The translations under genes and the position numbers were made by a program. Below the pieces are notes generated by a model. That model worked only from the letters and a program-made list of their open reading frames with translations, was not told where the DNA came from and made no database searches. Of a stretch of DNA of 64,000 bases, positions 9,202 to 17,610 are shown piece by piece. The stretch's first letter is position 1, and each line of letters opens with the position of its first letter. The stretch comes from Staphylococcus gallinarum (GTDB lineage: Bacteria > Bacillota > Bacilli > Staphylococcales > Staphylococcaceae). Location: contig NZ_JXCF01000007.1 of the NCBI RefSeq assembly GCF_000875895.1, positions 310,001-374,000 on the forward strand, read 5' to 3'.

Positions 9202-10449
9202 TTGCAATTATTATTTAATAATATTTTAGGTAAAGCCCTAACAAGAAAAGCTTCAGATATTCATTTTATTCCTAGTGACAAAGAGGTGATATTGAAGTTC
9301 AGAATTAATGACCAATTTATATTTATTGAAACGATACATCAGACGTTATATCAAAAGTTACTGACTTTCATGAAATATCAAGCTGGTCTTGATGTAGCAA
9401 ACCATAATACAGCTCAAAGTGGTAGATATCTATATAAATTTAAACAATTATATTATTTGAGGATTTCTACGCTCCCATTATCTTTAGGAAATGAAAGTTG
9501 TGTTATTCGTATTATTCCACAATTTTTTAGTGAACCTAAACGATCAAGTGAATTATTAGATTTATATGCTTCGGTAAAGAAAGGTTTTGGTTGTTCCGAA
9601 ATCTTTGCAATTTTAAAATTTCCCAAATCTATTATAATGCTTGTTTATTTTTCGGAAATTTTTGGAGATTTAACACTCTATTTAAATAATGTTGAAGATT
9701 TTCTATTACGAAATTATAAAATCAAACTAAATTTCTATAAGACGGTACAATATCCATTAGTACTTTTAAGTTTTTTTATTATCATGATTATGATTTTAAA
9801 TTACACGATAATTCCAGAATTTAAATCACTATATTTAAATATGGGTGTCGAACTTTCTGTCTTACAAATCATACTTACTTCAATTATCTTTAATTTACCT
9901 TTAATTTTATTGTTAATTGTAATAATAATTTCTCTGATTGTAATATTGTCTATTTGTTATTATCGATCGTGTTCAGTTGCGAAGAAAATACAATTTATAA
10001 GGAAACTACCAATTCTGAGAAAACTATTTATCAGGTATAAAACATATAGATTAGCTACAGAGTTTTCGTTGTTTTATAAAAATGGTATTTCTTTACAAAG
10101 TATTGTCGAAATTTATGCTAATCAAGAGAGTGATCCGTACCTTAATTACCTGTCAAATATCATTAATTTAGGTTTGCAAAAGGGGTTAAATTTGAGTGAT
10201 GTTTTAAAAGAGACCGGCTGCTTCGAACCTGGATTAATTAAGTTTATAAAAGCTGGGGAAAAGGAGGGGAAATTAGAAATAGAATTAAAACTATACAGTG
10301 AAATCATTATTTCGAAAATAGAAAAGCAATTACAAACAATTATTAAGTTTATCCAGCCAATAATATTTATTATTCTAGCAGGATTGATTGTCATACTGTA
10401 CTTGGTAATTATGTTACCTATGTTTGAACTAATGCAAACTATAAAATAG
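9202..10449 (+). CDS. ComGA-ComGB fusion: ComGA N-terminus joined in frame to ComGB, ATPase core missing
   Basis: One uninterrupted 415-codon ORF (TTG 9202, AGGAGG at 9185-9190). Residues 1 to about 110 match the N-terminal domain of ComGA, the cytoplasmic ATPase of the competence pseudopilus (KALTRKASDIHFIP, AGLDV, SGRY, LRISTLPLS, SCVIRIIP). From about residue 118 the sequence is ComGB, the polytopic platform protein. It has the rest of a first T2SF domain (GCSEIFAILKFPKSIIMLVYFSEIFGDL), membrane segments near 183-205, 220-255 and 385-408, and a second T2SF domain from about 285 with FIKAGEKEGKLE. The ComGA Walker A, Asp box, Walker B and His box are absent, as are roughly the first 50 residues of ComGB. 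Staphylococcal ComGA and ComGB are normally about 324 and 355 residues, so some 265 codons (~0.8 kb) are missing. ATPase activity is not possible from this protein. An assembly chimera cannot be excluded. Confidence 0.85.
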   Translation: MQLLFNNILGKALTRKASDIHFIPSDKEVILKFRINDQFIFIETIHQTLYQKLLTFMKYQAGLDVANHNTAQSGRYLYKFKQLYYLRISTLPLSLGNESCVIRIIPQFFSEPKRSSELLDLYASVKKGFGCSEIFAILKFPKSIIMLVYFSEIFGDLTLYLNNVEDFLLRNYKIKLNFYKTVQYPLVLLSFFIIMIMILNYTIIPEFKSLYLNMGVELSVLQIILTSIIFNLPLILLLIVIIISLIVILSICYYRSCSVAKKIQFIRKLPILRKLFIRYKTYRLATEFSLFYKNGISLQSIVEIYANQESDPYLNYLSNIINLGLQKGLNLSDVLKETGCFEPGLIKFIKAGEKEGKLEIELKLYSEIIISKIEKQLQTIIKFIQPIIFIILAGLIVILYLVIMLPMFELMQTIK

Positions 10450-10468
10450 TTTAGGAGAGCGATAACCA

Positions 10469-10786
10469 ATGTATAAACAACCGAAATTTAACTATAAAGA
10501 TGCTTTCACTTTAATTGAAATGCTTTTAGTTTTATTAATCATAAGTTTATTACTTATATTAATCATTCCAAATATATCAAAACAATCTAAATCCATACAG
10601 GAAACAGGATGTGAAGCGCAATTAAAAATGGTAGATAGTCAAATTGAAGCTTTCGCATTAAAATATAATAAAAATCCAGACTCTATTGACGATTTAATTC
10701 AAAAAGGATATTTAAAAGAAAATCAAAAATATTGTAAATCTGGTGCAACAATTACTATAAATAATGGTGAAGCTATTGCCAACTAG
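10469..10786 (+). CDS. comGC: Competence major pseudopilin ComGC
   Basis: The 105-residue type IV pilin-like protein has a short basic leader (MYKQPKFNYKDA), the prepilin peptidase site A-FTLIEM and a long hydrophobic helix (FTLIEMLLVLLIISLLLILIIP). It should be inserted in the membrane, cut by ComC and polymerised into the DNA-uptake pseudopilus. Two Cys residues (CEAQ and YCKSG) could form the disulfide known for ComGC. A ribosome-binding site (TAGGAGAG) precedes ATG 10469. It appears complete even though the upstream comGA/comGB region is rearranged. Confidence 0.93.
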   Translation: MYKQPKFNYKDAFTLIEMLLVLLIISLLLILIIPNISKQSKSIQETGCEAQLKMVDSQIEAFALKYNKNPDSIDDLIQKGYLKENQKYCKSGATITINNGEAIAN

Positions 10787-11210
10787 CAGAGCTTTCACAT
10801 TGTTAGAAATGCTACTTGTACTAAGTATTATAACTACTTTAATTATGATTCAATTTAAATTTATACCAATGGAACGATTAGATAGCATTAATGACGAAAA
10901 CAAAATCAAAAACTTTATTATGAACTTAAATTATATTAAATCCATAGCAATTAAAGATAATCAACCCATAACTCTTCTTATAACACCAAACTCAACAGAT
11001 ATTGTTATTTTAGAGCAATATCATGAGACACGAAAACTTCAATTACCTCAAAATGGCTATATATATTATAGAACCAACCTCAAAACAATTACTTTTGAAA
11101 AAAACGGAAACACCAATAAGTTTGGAAGTATATTTATCAATTTAAATGAAACGGTTTATAGAATTATATTTCATTTAGAAAAGGGTAGAATTCGTTATGA
11201 AAAAGTATAA
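10764..11210 (+). CDS. comGD: Competence minor pseudopilin ComGD
   Basis: The 148-residue protein has a short leader, the cleavage site A-FTLLEM and one N-terminal hydrophobic helix followed by a soluble domain ending GRIRYEKV, like staphylococcal ComGD. It overlaps the end of comGC by 23 bases. ATG 10764 and GTG 10767 are both possible, without a clear ribosome-binding site, so translation is likely coupled to comGC. Minor pseudopilins prime assembly of the competence pseudopilus. Confidence 0.88.
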   Translation: MVKLLPTSRAFTLLEMLLVLSIITTLIMIQFKFIPMERLDSINDENKIKNFIMNLNYIKSIAIKDNQPITLLITPNSTDIVILEQYHETRKLQLPQNGYIYYRTNLKTITFEKNGNTNKFGSIFINLNETVYRIIFHLEKGRIRYEKV

Positions 11211-11499
11211 TCTTCATTCATCACTCTTAATTGATGCACTTCTTTCATTATCAATAATCACTAGCTTATGTTTGTTTTATTTCCCGATGTTAAATCATAT
11301 GTTACATCAACTAAATCACCAACAAAATCGAATCGAAATGAAGCGCATCCTTATGTCAACTTTAGTAAAGAATCCCAAAACGAATGGAAACAGTACATTT
11401 AATATTTATCGATATCAAATCACAGGCCTAAATGGTAAATATTGCATTATTGACAAGGAGAGTCATGATGAAATCTGTATATCTCAAAAAAATAAATAG
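11197..11499 (+). CDS. comGE: Competence minor pseudopilin ComGE
   Basis: A 100-residue protein with an N-terminal hydrophobic segment (SSLLIDALLSLSIITSLCLFYFP) in which the usual FTLxE site is replaced by SSLLIDALL, as in other staphylococcal ComGE proteins. It overlaps comGD by 14 bases and comGF by 32 bases. Identification rests on the order in the operon and on the pilin-like helix, because sequence conservation in this family is low. GAAAAGGG upstream may serve as a weak ribosome-binding site. Confidence 0.8.
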   Translation: MKKYNLHSSLLIDALLSLSIITSLCLFYFPMLNHMLHQLNHQQNRIEMKRILMSTLVKNPKTNGNSTFNIYRYQITGLNGKYCIIDKESHDEICISQKNK

Positions 11500-11908
11500 T
11501 TTTACATATCTTGAGTTACTCTTTGTATTACTTGTTATTAGTATCATATGTGCACTGATACCTATTTTAATTAAATCCGTTTCAACATTTAATAAAATTG
11601 CTGATTTTGATGATGCGGAATTAATTTATCTAGCGAAGGATCTTACAGATGATCAAGTCGTACATAATGCAAAATATGTTTCAATAAATGATGTAGGAAA
11701 TACTTTGACTTTAAAGCAAGGAAATCAGATTATTACGTATCGTTTTAGAAATAACAAATTAATTAAGACCGTTAACCATTCAGGTAATATAACGATGATA
11801 AACAATATTCGCAGTGTATATTTTCAAAAAGTTAACAACGATTTTATCAAGTTAAAACTTAAACTTTATATTAAGGGGGAATTGATTGAAAGACAAATTT
11901 ATTTTTAG
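11468..11908 (+). CDS. comGF: Competence minor pseudopilin ComGF
   Basis: The 146-residue protein has an N-terminal NSFTYLELLFVLLVISIICALIP segment, a recognisable pilin-type hydrophobic helix with Glu at the +5-like position. ATG 11468 follows AAGGAG (11455-11460) by seven bases; ATG 11465 is too close. The C-terminal domain (residues 45-146) is soluble and ends in [17 protein letters not shown], similar to ComGF proteins. It overlaps both comGE and comGG, so the whole set is one transcript. Confidence 0.82.
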   Translation: MKSVYLKKINSFTYLELLFVLLVISIICALIPILIKSVSTFNKIADFDDAELIYLAKDLTDDQVVHNAKYVSINDVGNTLTLKQGNQIITYRFRNNKLIKTVNHSGNITMINNIRSVYFQKVNNDFIKLKLKLYIKGELIERQIYF

Positions 11909-12086
11909 ATTAAATGGTTATTTGTATCCTTTTGTAATGTGGATTTTTGTGCTATATTTAACTCTAATTAGCGCGTATTCAGCGCGGTTTATCATTCAGC
12001 TGAAAACGTTAAATAATATAGAAAGCTATTATGATAGACAATTAAATAGTTTTGACAAAAAGGGCGATACAATTGAAAACAAATAA
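11886..12086 (+). CDS. comGG: Short ComGG-like membrane protein
   Basis: A 66-residue protein with one hydrophobic segment ([23 protein letters not shown]) and a charged tail. It is in the position of comGG, between comGF and aroK, but is shorter than the ComGG of Bacillus. The identification is by position only. Start TTG 11886 has AAGGGGGA at 11873-11880. It may be the last pseudopilus component, or an operon-linked protein of unknown function. Confidence 0.6.
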   Translation: MKDKFIFRLNGYLYPFVMWIFVLYLTLISAYSARFIIQLKTLNNIESYYDRQLNSFDKKGDTIENK

Positions 12087-12588
12087 AAAAGCACCACTTA
12101 TCTTTATTGGCTTTATGGGTACAGGTAAAACTACATTAGGGGAGTATATCGCTTCAAACGATGGCTTGAATTATATTGACTTAGATGAGTATATTGTAAG
12201 CCAAGAGCAACGTTCTATCCCAGAAATTTTTGATAAAATAGGAGAAACAGGTTTTAGGAATTTGGAGTTTCTTTATTTACAACAATGTATAGAACAATAT
12301 GATGTAATTTCAACTGGTGGGGGTATAGTCGAAGGACCTGATGCATTTAATCTATTGAAATCAAGACATAATGTAATTTGGCTAGATTGCGACTTAAATA
12401 TTGTTTATGAAAGAATCAAAAATGATAGTAATCGGCCTAATGCAAATAATAAAAGTTTTTTTGAATTAAAAAGCTTGTATTCCTCAAGGGTTTCAAGATA
12501 TAATGAAATCGCATTCACCAAATTGAATAGTAATCAGCCACTTCGAGAGTTATATCATATAATTCAAGAAATGGTTTTATGCGAATGA
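12073..12588 (+). CDS. aroK: Shikimate kinase
   Basis: The 171-residue kinase phosphorylates shikimate in aromatic amino acid biosynthesis. It has the P-loop GFMGTGKTT (residues 13-21, Lys19), the shikimate-binding DLDEYI, the GGG motif TGGGIVEG, and lid-region Arg residues (SNRPN). TTG 12073 with AAAAAGGG just upstream gives the expected N-terminus. A TTG at 12052 lacks a ribosome-binding site. It overlaps the comGG stop, so it is read through from the competence operon, a linkage also seen in other staphylococci. Confidence 0.92.
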   Translation: MKTNKKAPLIFIGFMGTGKTTLGEYIASNDGLNYIDLDEYIVSQEQRSIPEIFDKIGETGFRNLEFLYLQQCIEQYDVISTGGGIVEGPDAFNLLKSRHNVIWLDCDLNIVYERIKNDSNRPNANNKSFFELKSLYSSRVSRYNEIAFTKLNSNQPLRELYHIIQEMVLCE

Positions 12589-12593
12589 CCAGT

Positions 12594-12696
12594 ATTAGAG
12601 AGAATGAATTGTGAAAAATACAATTCATCGCCGAAGGTGCAAGTTTAACGAAACTCTCAGGCAAAAGGATAATATTGTGACGCATTCCTGGAGTGT
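12594..12696 (+). promoter_or_regulatory. Glycine riboswitch (gcvT element), single aptamer
   Basis: The conserved gcvT-motif blocks are in order: TTAGAGAGA (12595-12603), an A/T-rich P3a hairpin (GAATTGT/ACAATTC), CGCCGAAGGTGCAAG (12629-12643), AAACTCTCAGGCAAAAGGAT (12651-12670), and a closing CCTGGAGTG (12687-12695). GAGAG pairs with CTCTC. Only one full aptamer is present, followed directly by a terminator, so this is the singlet type. It precedes gcvT-gcvPA-gcvPB. Glycine binding is expected to allow read-through. Confidence 0.93.
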
Positions 12697-12699
12697 TTT

Positions 12700-12733
12700 A
12701 ACAGGGTAGACTTAATGTCTATCCTGTTTTTTT
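12700..12733 (+). terminator. Terminator of the glycine riboswitch expression platform
   Basis: AACAGGGTAGAC pairs with GTCTATCCTGTT (one G-U) across a five-base loop, followed by a T run. It lies between the aptamer and the gcvT ribosome-binding site, as expected for a transcriptional switch. Confidence 0.9.
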
Positions 12734-12757
12734 AATATAAAATTAGGGGGTTTCTTC

Positions 12758-13849
12758 ATGTCAAACGAATTAAAGCAGACACCGTTATATCAGACTTTTG
12801 TAGATAGTGGTGCAAAAATTGTAGAATTTGGCGGATGGGCTATGCCTGTACAATTCTCAAGTATCAAAGAAGAACATAATGCAGTAAGGCATTCAGTAGG
12901 TTTATTTGATGTAAGTCATATGGGAGAAATTTTAATAAAAGGTTCTGATTCAAAGCAATTTGTACAATACCTACTTTCTAATGATATGGATACGTTAACT
13001 TCATCTAAAGCTTTGTACACAGCGTTGTGCAATGAAAATGGTGGAATTATTGACGATCTTATTATTTATCAACTTGCAGATCAAACTTATTTATTAGTCG
13101 TAAATGCAGGTAATACTGATAAAGATTTTGACTGGATTAATGCTCAAGCAACAGAATTTGATGTTTATGTAGAAAATGTTTCAAGTGAATATAGTCAGTT
13201 GGCTGTTCAAGGGCCTAAAGCACGTGAAATAGTTCAAGCTAACACAAATGTCGACATTTCTGAGATGAAGCCATTTGAATTTAAACAAAATGTAGAATTT
13301 TTCGAAAAATCAGTCATTCTTTCACAATCAGGATATACAGGTGAAGATGGTTTCGAAATATATTGTAAAGCAGAAGATGCCAAATATTTATGGGATAAAC
13401 TTATCGGTTTAGATGTTGTTCCATGTGGTTTAGGAGCTCGTGATACATTAAGACTGGAAGCTGGATTACCGTTACATGGACAGGATTTAAGTGAGACTAT
13501 TTCACCTTATGAAGCTGGAATCGCATTTGCTGCAAAACCGTTAATAGAGGCTGACTTTATTGGTAAATCAGTATTGAAAGATCAAAAAGAAAATGGTTCT
13601 GAACGTCGTGCAATTGGTTTGGAAATGATTGATAAAGGAATTCCAAGAACAGGTTATGTCATTTTTGATTTAGACGATAATGAAATTGGGGAAGTCACTT
13701 CTGGAACGCAATCACCTTCATCAGGTAAGTCTATAGGCTTAGGCTTAATTAAAAGAGAGCAATTTGAAATGGGTAAAGAAATACAAATTCAAGTACGAAA
13801 ACGCAAAGTGAAAGCTAAAATTGTGAAAAAGAATCATATAACAAAATAA
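12758..13849 (+). CDS. gcvT: Glycine cleavage system T protein (aminomethyltransferase)
   Basis: The 363-residue protein transfers the aminomethyl group from lipoyl-GcvH to tetrahydrofolate, releasing ammonia and forming methylene-THF. Family features include [10 protein letters not shown] near the N-terminus, the DVSHMGE segment, [11 protein letters not shown] (folate-binding Glu) and the C-terminal [21 protein letters not shown]. The start follows AGGGGG at 12744-12749. It is the first gene after the glycine riboswitch and is followed by both P-protein subunits. GcvH and Lpd are not next to it. Confidence 0.96.
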   Translation: MSNELKQTPLYQTFVDSGAKIVEFGGWAMPVQFSSIKEEHNAVRHSVGLFDVSHMGEILIKGSDSKQFVQYLLSNDMDTLTSSKALYTALCNENGGIIDDLIIYQLADQTYLLVVNAGNTDKDFDWINAQATEFDVYVENVSSEYSQLAVQGPKAREIVQANTNVDISEMKPFEFKQNVEFFEKSVILSQSGYTGEDGFEIYCKAEDAKYLWDKLIGLDVVPCGLGARDTLRLEAGLPLHGQDLSETISPYEAGIAFAAKPLIEADFIGKSVLKDQKENGSERRAIGLEMIDKGIPRTGYVIFDLDDNEIGEVTSGTQSPSSGKSIGLGLIKREQFEMGKEIQIQVRKRKVKAKIVKKNHITK

Positions 13850-13864
13850 TAAAGAGGTGTTAAC

Positions 13865-15217
13865 GTGAGTCATCGATATATTCCTTTAACTGAACAAGAC
13901 AAAAATGAAATGCTAAAAACGATTGGAGCAAGCTCAATTAAAGAATTATTTGGAGATGTTCCAGAAGATATTTTATTAAATAGAGAATTAGATATTGCTG
14001 ACGGTGAAGATGAAACGATACTGTCAAAGCGTTTGAATCGAATTGCTAAGAAAAATATCACCAAAGAAACACATACATCATTCCTTGGCGCAGGTGTATA
14101 CGATCATTATGCACCATCTGTAGTTGATGCGATGATATCAAGATCAGAATTTTATACTGCGTATACGCCTTATCAACCAGAAATTTCTCAAGGCGAATTA
14201 CAAGCTATTTTTGAATTTCAAACACTTATCTGTGAATTGACAGATATGGATATTGCTAATTCATCTATGTATGATGGAATAACAAGTTTTGCTGAAGCAT
14301 GCATTCTTGCTTTCAACCAAACAAAAAAGAATAAAATTGTTGTATCTAAAGGGATGCATTATCAAGCGTTACAAGTGTTAAAAACTTATGTAAAAACGCG
14401 TGAATCATTCGAAATAATAGAAGTTGATTTAGATGGTACGATTACCGACTTAACTAAATTAGAACAAGCAATTGATGATGATACAGCTGCCGTTGCAGTA
14501 CAATATCCTAATTTTTATGGTTCAATCGAGGATTTAGAGCAAATTAAATCATTTATTAGTGATAAAAAAGCTTTATTTATAGTGTATGCGAATCCATTAG
14601 CATTAGGATTACTGACACCTCCAGGTACATTCGGTGCCGATATCGTAGTAGGTGATACACAGCCATTCGGAATCCCTGCACAATTTGGTGGACCTCATTG
14701 TGGTTTCTTTGCTACAACTAAAAAGTTAATGCGTAAAGTTCCTGGAAGATTAGTAGGTCAAACCGAAGATGCCAATGGTAATCGCGGATTTGTGTTAACG
14801 TTACAAGCACGAGAGCAACATATTCGACGTGATAAAGCGACTTCAAATATTTGTTCAAACCAAGCGCTTAATGCGTTAGCATCATCTATAAGTATGTCAG
14901 CATTAGGAAAGCAAGGTATATATGATATAGCAGTGCAAAATTTTGAAAATGCCAACTATGCCAAAGAACAATTTAAACAAGCTGGTTTTGAAGTATCTGA
15001 AGACACTTCATTTAATGAATTTACTGTGACCTTTGATAAACCAGTTAAAGATATTAATGATGCATTAGTTCAAGAAGGTATTATTGGTGGGTTTGATATG
15101 AGCGAAGTATCAAAAACATTAAGCAATGTAATGTTAGTTGCAGTTACAGAGCTTAGAACTAAAGCAGAAATCGATTTATTTGTTGAGAAAGCAGGTGAAA
15201 TAAATGGTAGTAAGTAA
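13865..15217 (+). CDS. gcvPA: Glycine dehydrogenase (decarboxylating) subunit 1
   Basis: The 450-residue N-terminal half of the split P protein of the glycine cleavage system. The sequence shows the family segments [27 protein letters not shown] and [10 protein letters not shown]. It forms a heterotetramer with subunit 2, which carries the PLP lysine. GTG 13865 is preceded by AAAGAGGTG, and the gene ends overlapping gcvPB by 14 bases. Single and two-subunit P proteins are both known; the split form is standard in Firmicutes. Confidence 0.96.
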   Translation: MSHRYIPLTEQDKNEMLKTIGASSIKELFGDVPEDILLNRELDIADGEDETILSKRLNRIAKKNITKETHTSFLGAGVYDHYAPSVVDAMISRSEFYTAYTPYQPEISQGELQAIFEFQTLICELTDMDIANSSMYDGITSFAEACILAFNQTKKNKIVVSKGMHYQALQVLKTYVKTRESFEIIEVDLDGTITDLTKLEQAIDDDTAAVAVQYPNFYGSIEDLEQIKSFISDKKALFIVYANPLALGLLTPPGTFGADIVVGDTQPFGIPAQFGGPHCGFFATTKKLMRKVPGRLVGQTEDANGNRGFVLTLQAREQHIRRDKATSNICSNQALNALASSISMSALGKQGIYDIAVQNFENANYAKEQFKQAGFEVSEDTSFNEFTVTFDKPVKDINDALVQEGIIGGFDMSEVSKTLSNVMLVAVTELRTKAEIDLFVEKAGEINGSK

Positions 15218-16682
15218 ATCAAGTCCATTAATTTTTGAACGTTCTAAAAAGGGACGTTATGCGTATTCATTACCTAAAAAAGAAATAAATACGGATGCAG
15301 TCAATCAATTATTAGATGATAAATTCATTCGTAAGAATAAAGCCGAGTTACCTGAAGTTTCTGAGCTTGATTTGGTAAGACATTATACTGAGCTTTCTAA
15401 TAAAAATTTTGGTGTAGATTCAGGTTTCTATCCACTAGGATCATGTACAATGAAATATAATCCTAAAATTAATGAAAAGATTGCTAGAATTCCTGGTTTC
15501 GCTGAATCTCATCCATTACAAGATGAGTCACAAATTCAAGGTTCTTTGGAAATAATTCATAGTTTACAAGAAGAGCTTAAAGAAATTACTGGAATGGATG
15601 AAGTTACTTTACAACCTGCTGCAGGCGCACATGGTGAGTGGACAGCATTGATGATATTTAAAGCATATCATCAAAAAAATGGAGAATCTCATCGTGATGA
15701 AGTAATTGTTCCTGATTCTGCACATGGTACAAATCCTGCATCTGCTGCATTCGCAGGTTTTAAATCGGTAACGGTTAAATCAAATGAACGTGGCGAAGTT
15801 GATATTGAGGACTTGAAGCGAGTTGTAAATGAAAATACTGCAGCGATTATGCTGACTAACCCTAACACGTTAGGTATATTTGAAAAAAATATTATGGAAA
15901 TTAGAAATATTGTACACGAAGCAGGCGGCTTATTATATTATGATGGTGCAAATTTAAATGCCATAATGGATAAAGTACGTCCAGGTGATATGGGCTTTGA
16001 TGCAGTACACTTAAATTTACACAAAACCTTTACTGGTCCACACGGTGGTGGCGGTCCAGGATCTGGCCCTGTTGGTGTAAAAAAAGAATTGGCAAACTTT
16101 TTACCAAAGCCTATGGTGGTTAAGGAAAATGGCGTATATAAATATGATAATGATATTGAAGATTCAATTGGTAGAGTAAAACCATTTTACGGAAACTTTG
16201 GTATTTATTTACGTGCTTATACGTACATTCGATCTATGGGTAATAAAGGCTTAGAAGAGGTATCAGAAGCAGCAGTATTAAATGCCAACTATATTAAAGC
16301 TAGATTAAAAGAGCATTTTGAAATTCCATATCCACAATATTGTAAACATGAATTTGTGTTAAGTGGTTCAAAACAAAAAGAATTTGGTGTACGTACCTTA
16401 GATATGGCTAAAAGACTGTTAGACTTTGGTGTGCATCCTCCTACTATTTATTTCCCACTTAACGTAGATGAAGGTATGATGATTGAACCTACTGAAACAG
16501 AATCTAAAGAAACGTTAGATTATTTCTGTGATACGATGATTAAAATTGCTACAGAAGCAAAAGAAGATCCAGACAAAGTATTAGAAGCACCACATACAAC
16601 AATTATAGATCGATTAGATGAAACAAAGGCAGCACGACAACCAATTTTAAAGTTCGAAGGATTACGAGCTGAGAAAGAATAA
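15204..16682 (+). CDS. gcvPB: Glycine dehydrogenase (decarboxylating) subunit 2
   Basis: The 492-residue C-terminal half of the P protein. It decarboxylates glycine on PLP and passes the aminomethyl group to lipoyl-GcvH. The PLP-binding lysine is K274 in [18 protein letters not shown]. Other conserved parts are [12 protein letters not shown] and [16 protein letters not shown] 15204 has AGGTG a few bases upstream and lies within the end of gcvPA. This is the last gene of the glycine-riboswitch operon. Confidence 0.96.
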   Translation: MVVSKSSPLIFERSKKGRYAYSLPKKEINTDAVNQLLDDKFIRKNKAELPEVSELDLVRHYTELSNKNFGVDSGFYPLGSCTMKYNPKINEKIARIPGFAESHPLQDESQIQGSLEIIHSLQEELKEITGMDEVTLQPAAGAHGEWTALMIFKAYHQKNGESHRDEVIVPDSAHGTNPASAAFAGFKSVTVKSNERGEVDIEDLKRVVNENTAAIMLTNPNTLGIFEKNIMEIRNIVHEAGGLLYYDGANLNAIMDKVRPGDMGFDAVHLNLHKTFTGPHGGGGPGSGPVGVKKELANFLPKPMVVKENGVYKYDNDIEDSIGRVKPFYGNFGIYLRAYTYIRSMGNKGLEEVSEAAVLNANYIKARLKEHFEIPYPQYCKHEFVLSGSKQKEFGVRTLDMAKRLLDFGVHPPTIYFPLNVDEGMMIEPTETESKETLDYFCDTMIKIATEAKEDPDKVLEAPHTTIIDRLDETKAARQPILKFEGLRAEKE

Positions 16683-16730
16683 ATATAGCCTAATTAAATA
16701 TTAAGTCAAAAATTTATTATTAAATATGAG

Positions 16731-16825
16731 GACTAATTCATCACAGTGACTTGTTCTCATCAAGTATACATCTGACCAATGTCAACTTGATGGTGCATAG
16801 TTTAGCTGATGGATTAGTCTTTTTG
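16731..16825 (+). ncRNA. Structured RNA segment or unusually long terminator after gcvPB
   Basis: GACTAATTCATCA (16731-16743) pairs with TGATGGATTAGTC (16807-16819; one G-U) and is followed by TTTTT. The 63 bases between the arms contain further pairing: ATCAAGT (16759-16765) can pair with ACTTGAT (16785-16791). The arrangement is therefore branched and not a simple stem-loop. It could end the gcv transcript or be a small RNA made from it. I do not recognise a known RNA family. Confidence 0.5.
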
Positions 16826-16985
16826 GTTGTCCTGTGTAAAATTAGATAAATTATGTTTCTTTAGTTAATCTTATATTTTTATAGCGCACCGTCTATTTGC
16901 AACGTCTGGCAACACAAGTATATAAACATATGAGGTAAAATAAAAGGTTTGAAAAATTTTACAGTGATAAAAATATATAAATAAA
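16826..16985. other. Rest of the gcvPB-rhodanese intergenic region
   Basis: AT-rich sequence between convergent genes. I see no ORF with a ribosome-binding site and no further strong structure until the rhodanese terminator at 16986. Confidence 0.5.
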
Positions 16986-17022
16986 AAACTGTCGACAAAA
17001 CCAATGATTTCGTCGACAGTTT
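16986..17022 (-). terminator. Intrinsic terminator of the rhodanese gene
   Basis: AAACTGTCGAC and GTCGACAGTTT form a perfect 11-base-pair stem. On the minus strand the stem is followed by a T run (plus-strand A run at 16983-16988), so it acts for the minus-strand gene. Confidence 0.88.
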
Positions 17023-17055
17023 ATAAAGCAACACTGTTATTTGTTAGCTATTTGA

Positions 17056-17442
17056 TTATTTCTTAGATTTGATTTTTCCAGTCCATTTTTTGTAACCGCC
17101 TTTTAGCATATAAATGTCTTTATAACCATTTTTCTTTAAAGTTCTAGCGGCACGGTAACTCGAAATACCATTTGCATCACAAAGATAAATTGGTTGATCT
17201 ACTCTTAAACCTTGATATCTCTGTTTAAACATAGTAATTGGTATGTTTCTCGCTCCGTTGATATGGCCATAATCATAATCTACTTTTTCCCTTACATCAA
17301 TAACTTGAGCTTTGCGTAAACCTTTATGGAATTCATTTTGGTTTAATTCTGTGACTGCTCTTTTATTAAGAAGATAATTAATTAGCATATATGCTATTAT
17401 AATAATTAAAACTGCTAACGCTATAAACCAAAAACTACTCAT
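17056..17442 (-). CDS. Membrane-anchored rhodanese-like protein
   Basis: The 128-residue protein has an N-terminal transmembrane segment (residues 3-22, FWFIALAVLIIIIAYMLINY) and a single rhodanese domain (QVIDVREKVDYDYGHINGARNIP). The Cys of the active-site loop is present in IYLCDANGISSYRAA. The usual six-residue loop beginning at Cys and ending in Arg is altered (CDANGI), so sulfurtransferase activity is uncertain. AGGGAGG precedes the start. It lies alone between gcvPB and lipM, on the opposite strand to both, and has its own terminator. Confidence 0.85.
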   Translation of the reverse strand: MSSFWFIALAVLIIIIAYMLINYLLNKRAVTELNQNEFHKGLRKAQVIDVREKVDYDYGHINGARNIPITMFKQRYQGLRVDQPIYLCDANGISSYRAARTLKKNGYKDIYMLKGGYKKWTGKIKSKK

Positions 17443-17610
17443 CTTGCATCCTCCCTAATTAACCGATATTATATATTATAAGACTGTTAGCACAATTTAT
17501 CAAAATATTTTTACTAAGTTTTAGAAGGTGTTGCAAACATACTTATAAAATCATTGAAAACGATACCATACATGTATAATAATAACAATTTTTGATAGGA
17601 GTTTTTTAGA

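Noticed and set aside
10764-12086. Heavily overlapping short ORFs in comGD-comGG as evidence of decay
   Set aside because: Overlaps are normal for this operon; each product retains a pilin-like or membrane segment at its N-terminus and has the expected length range.
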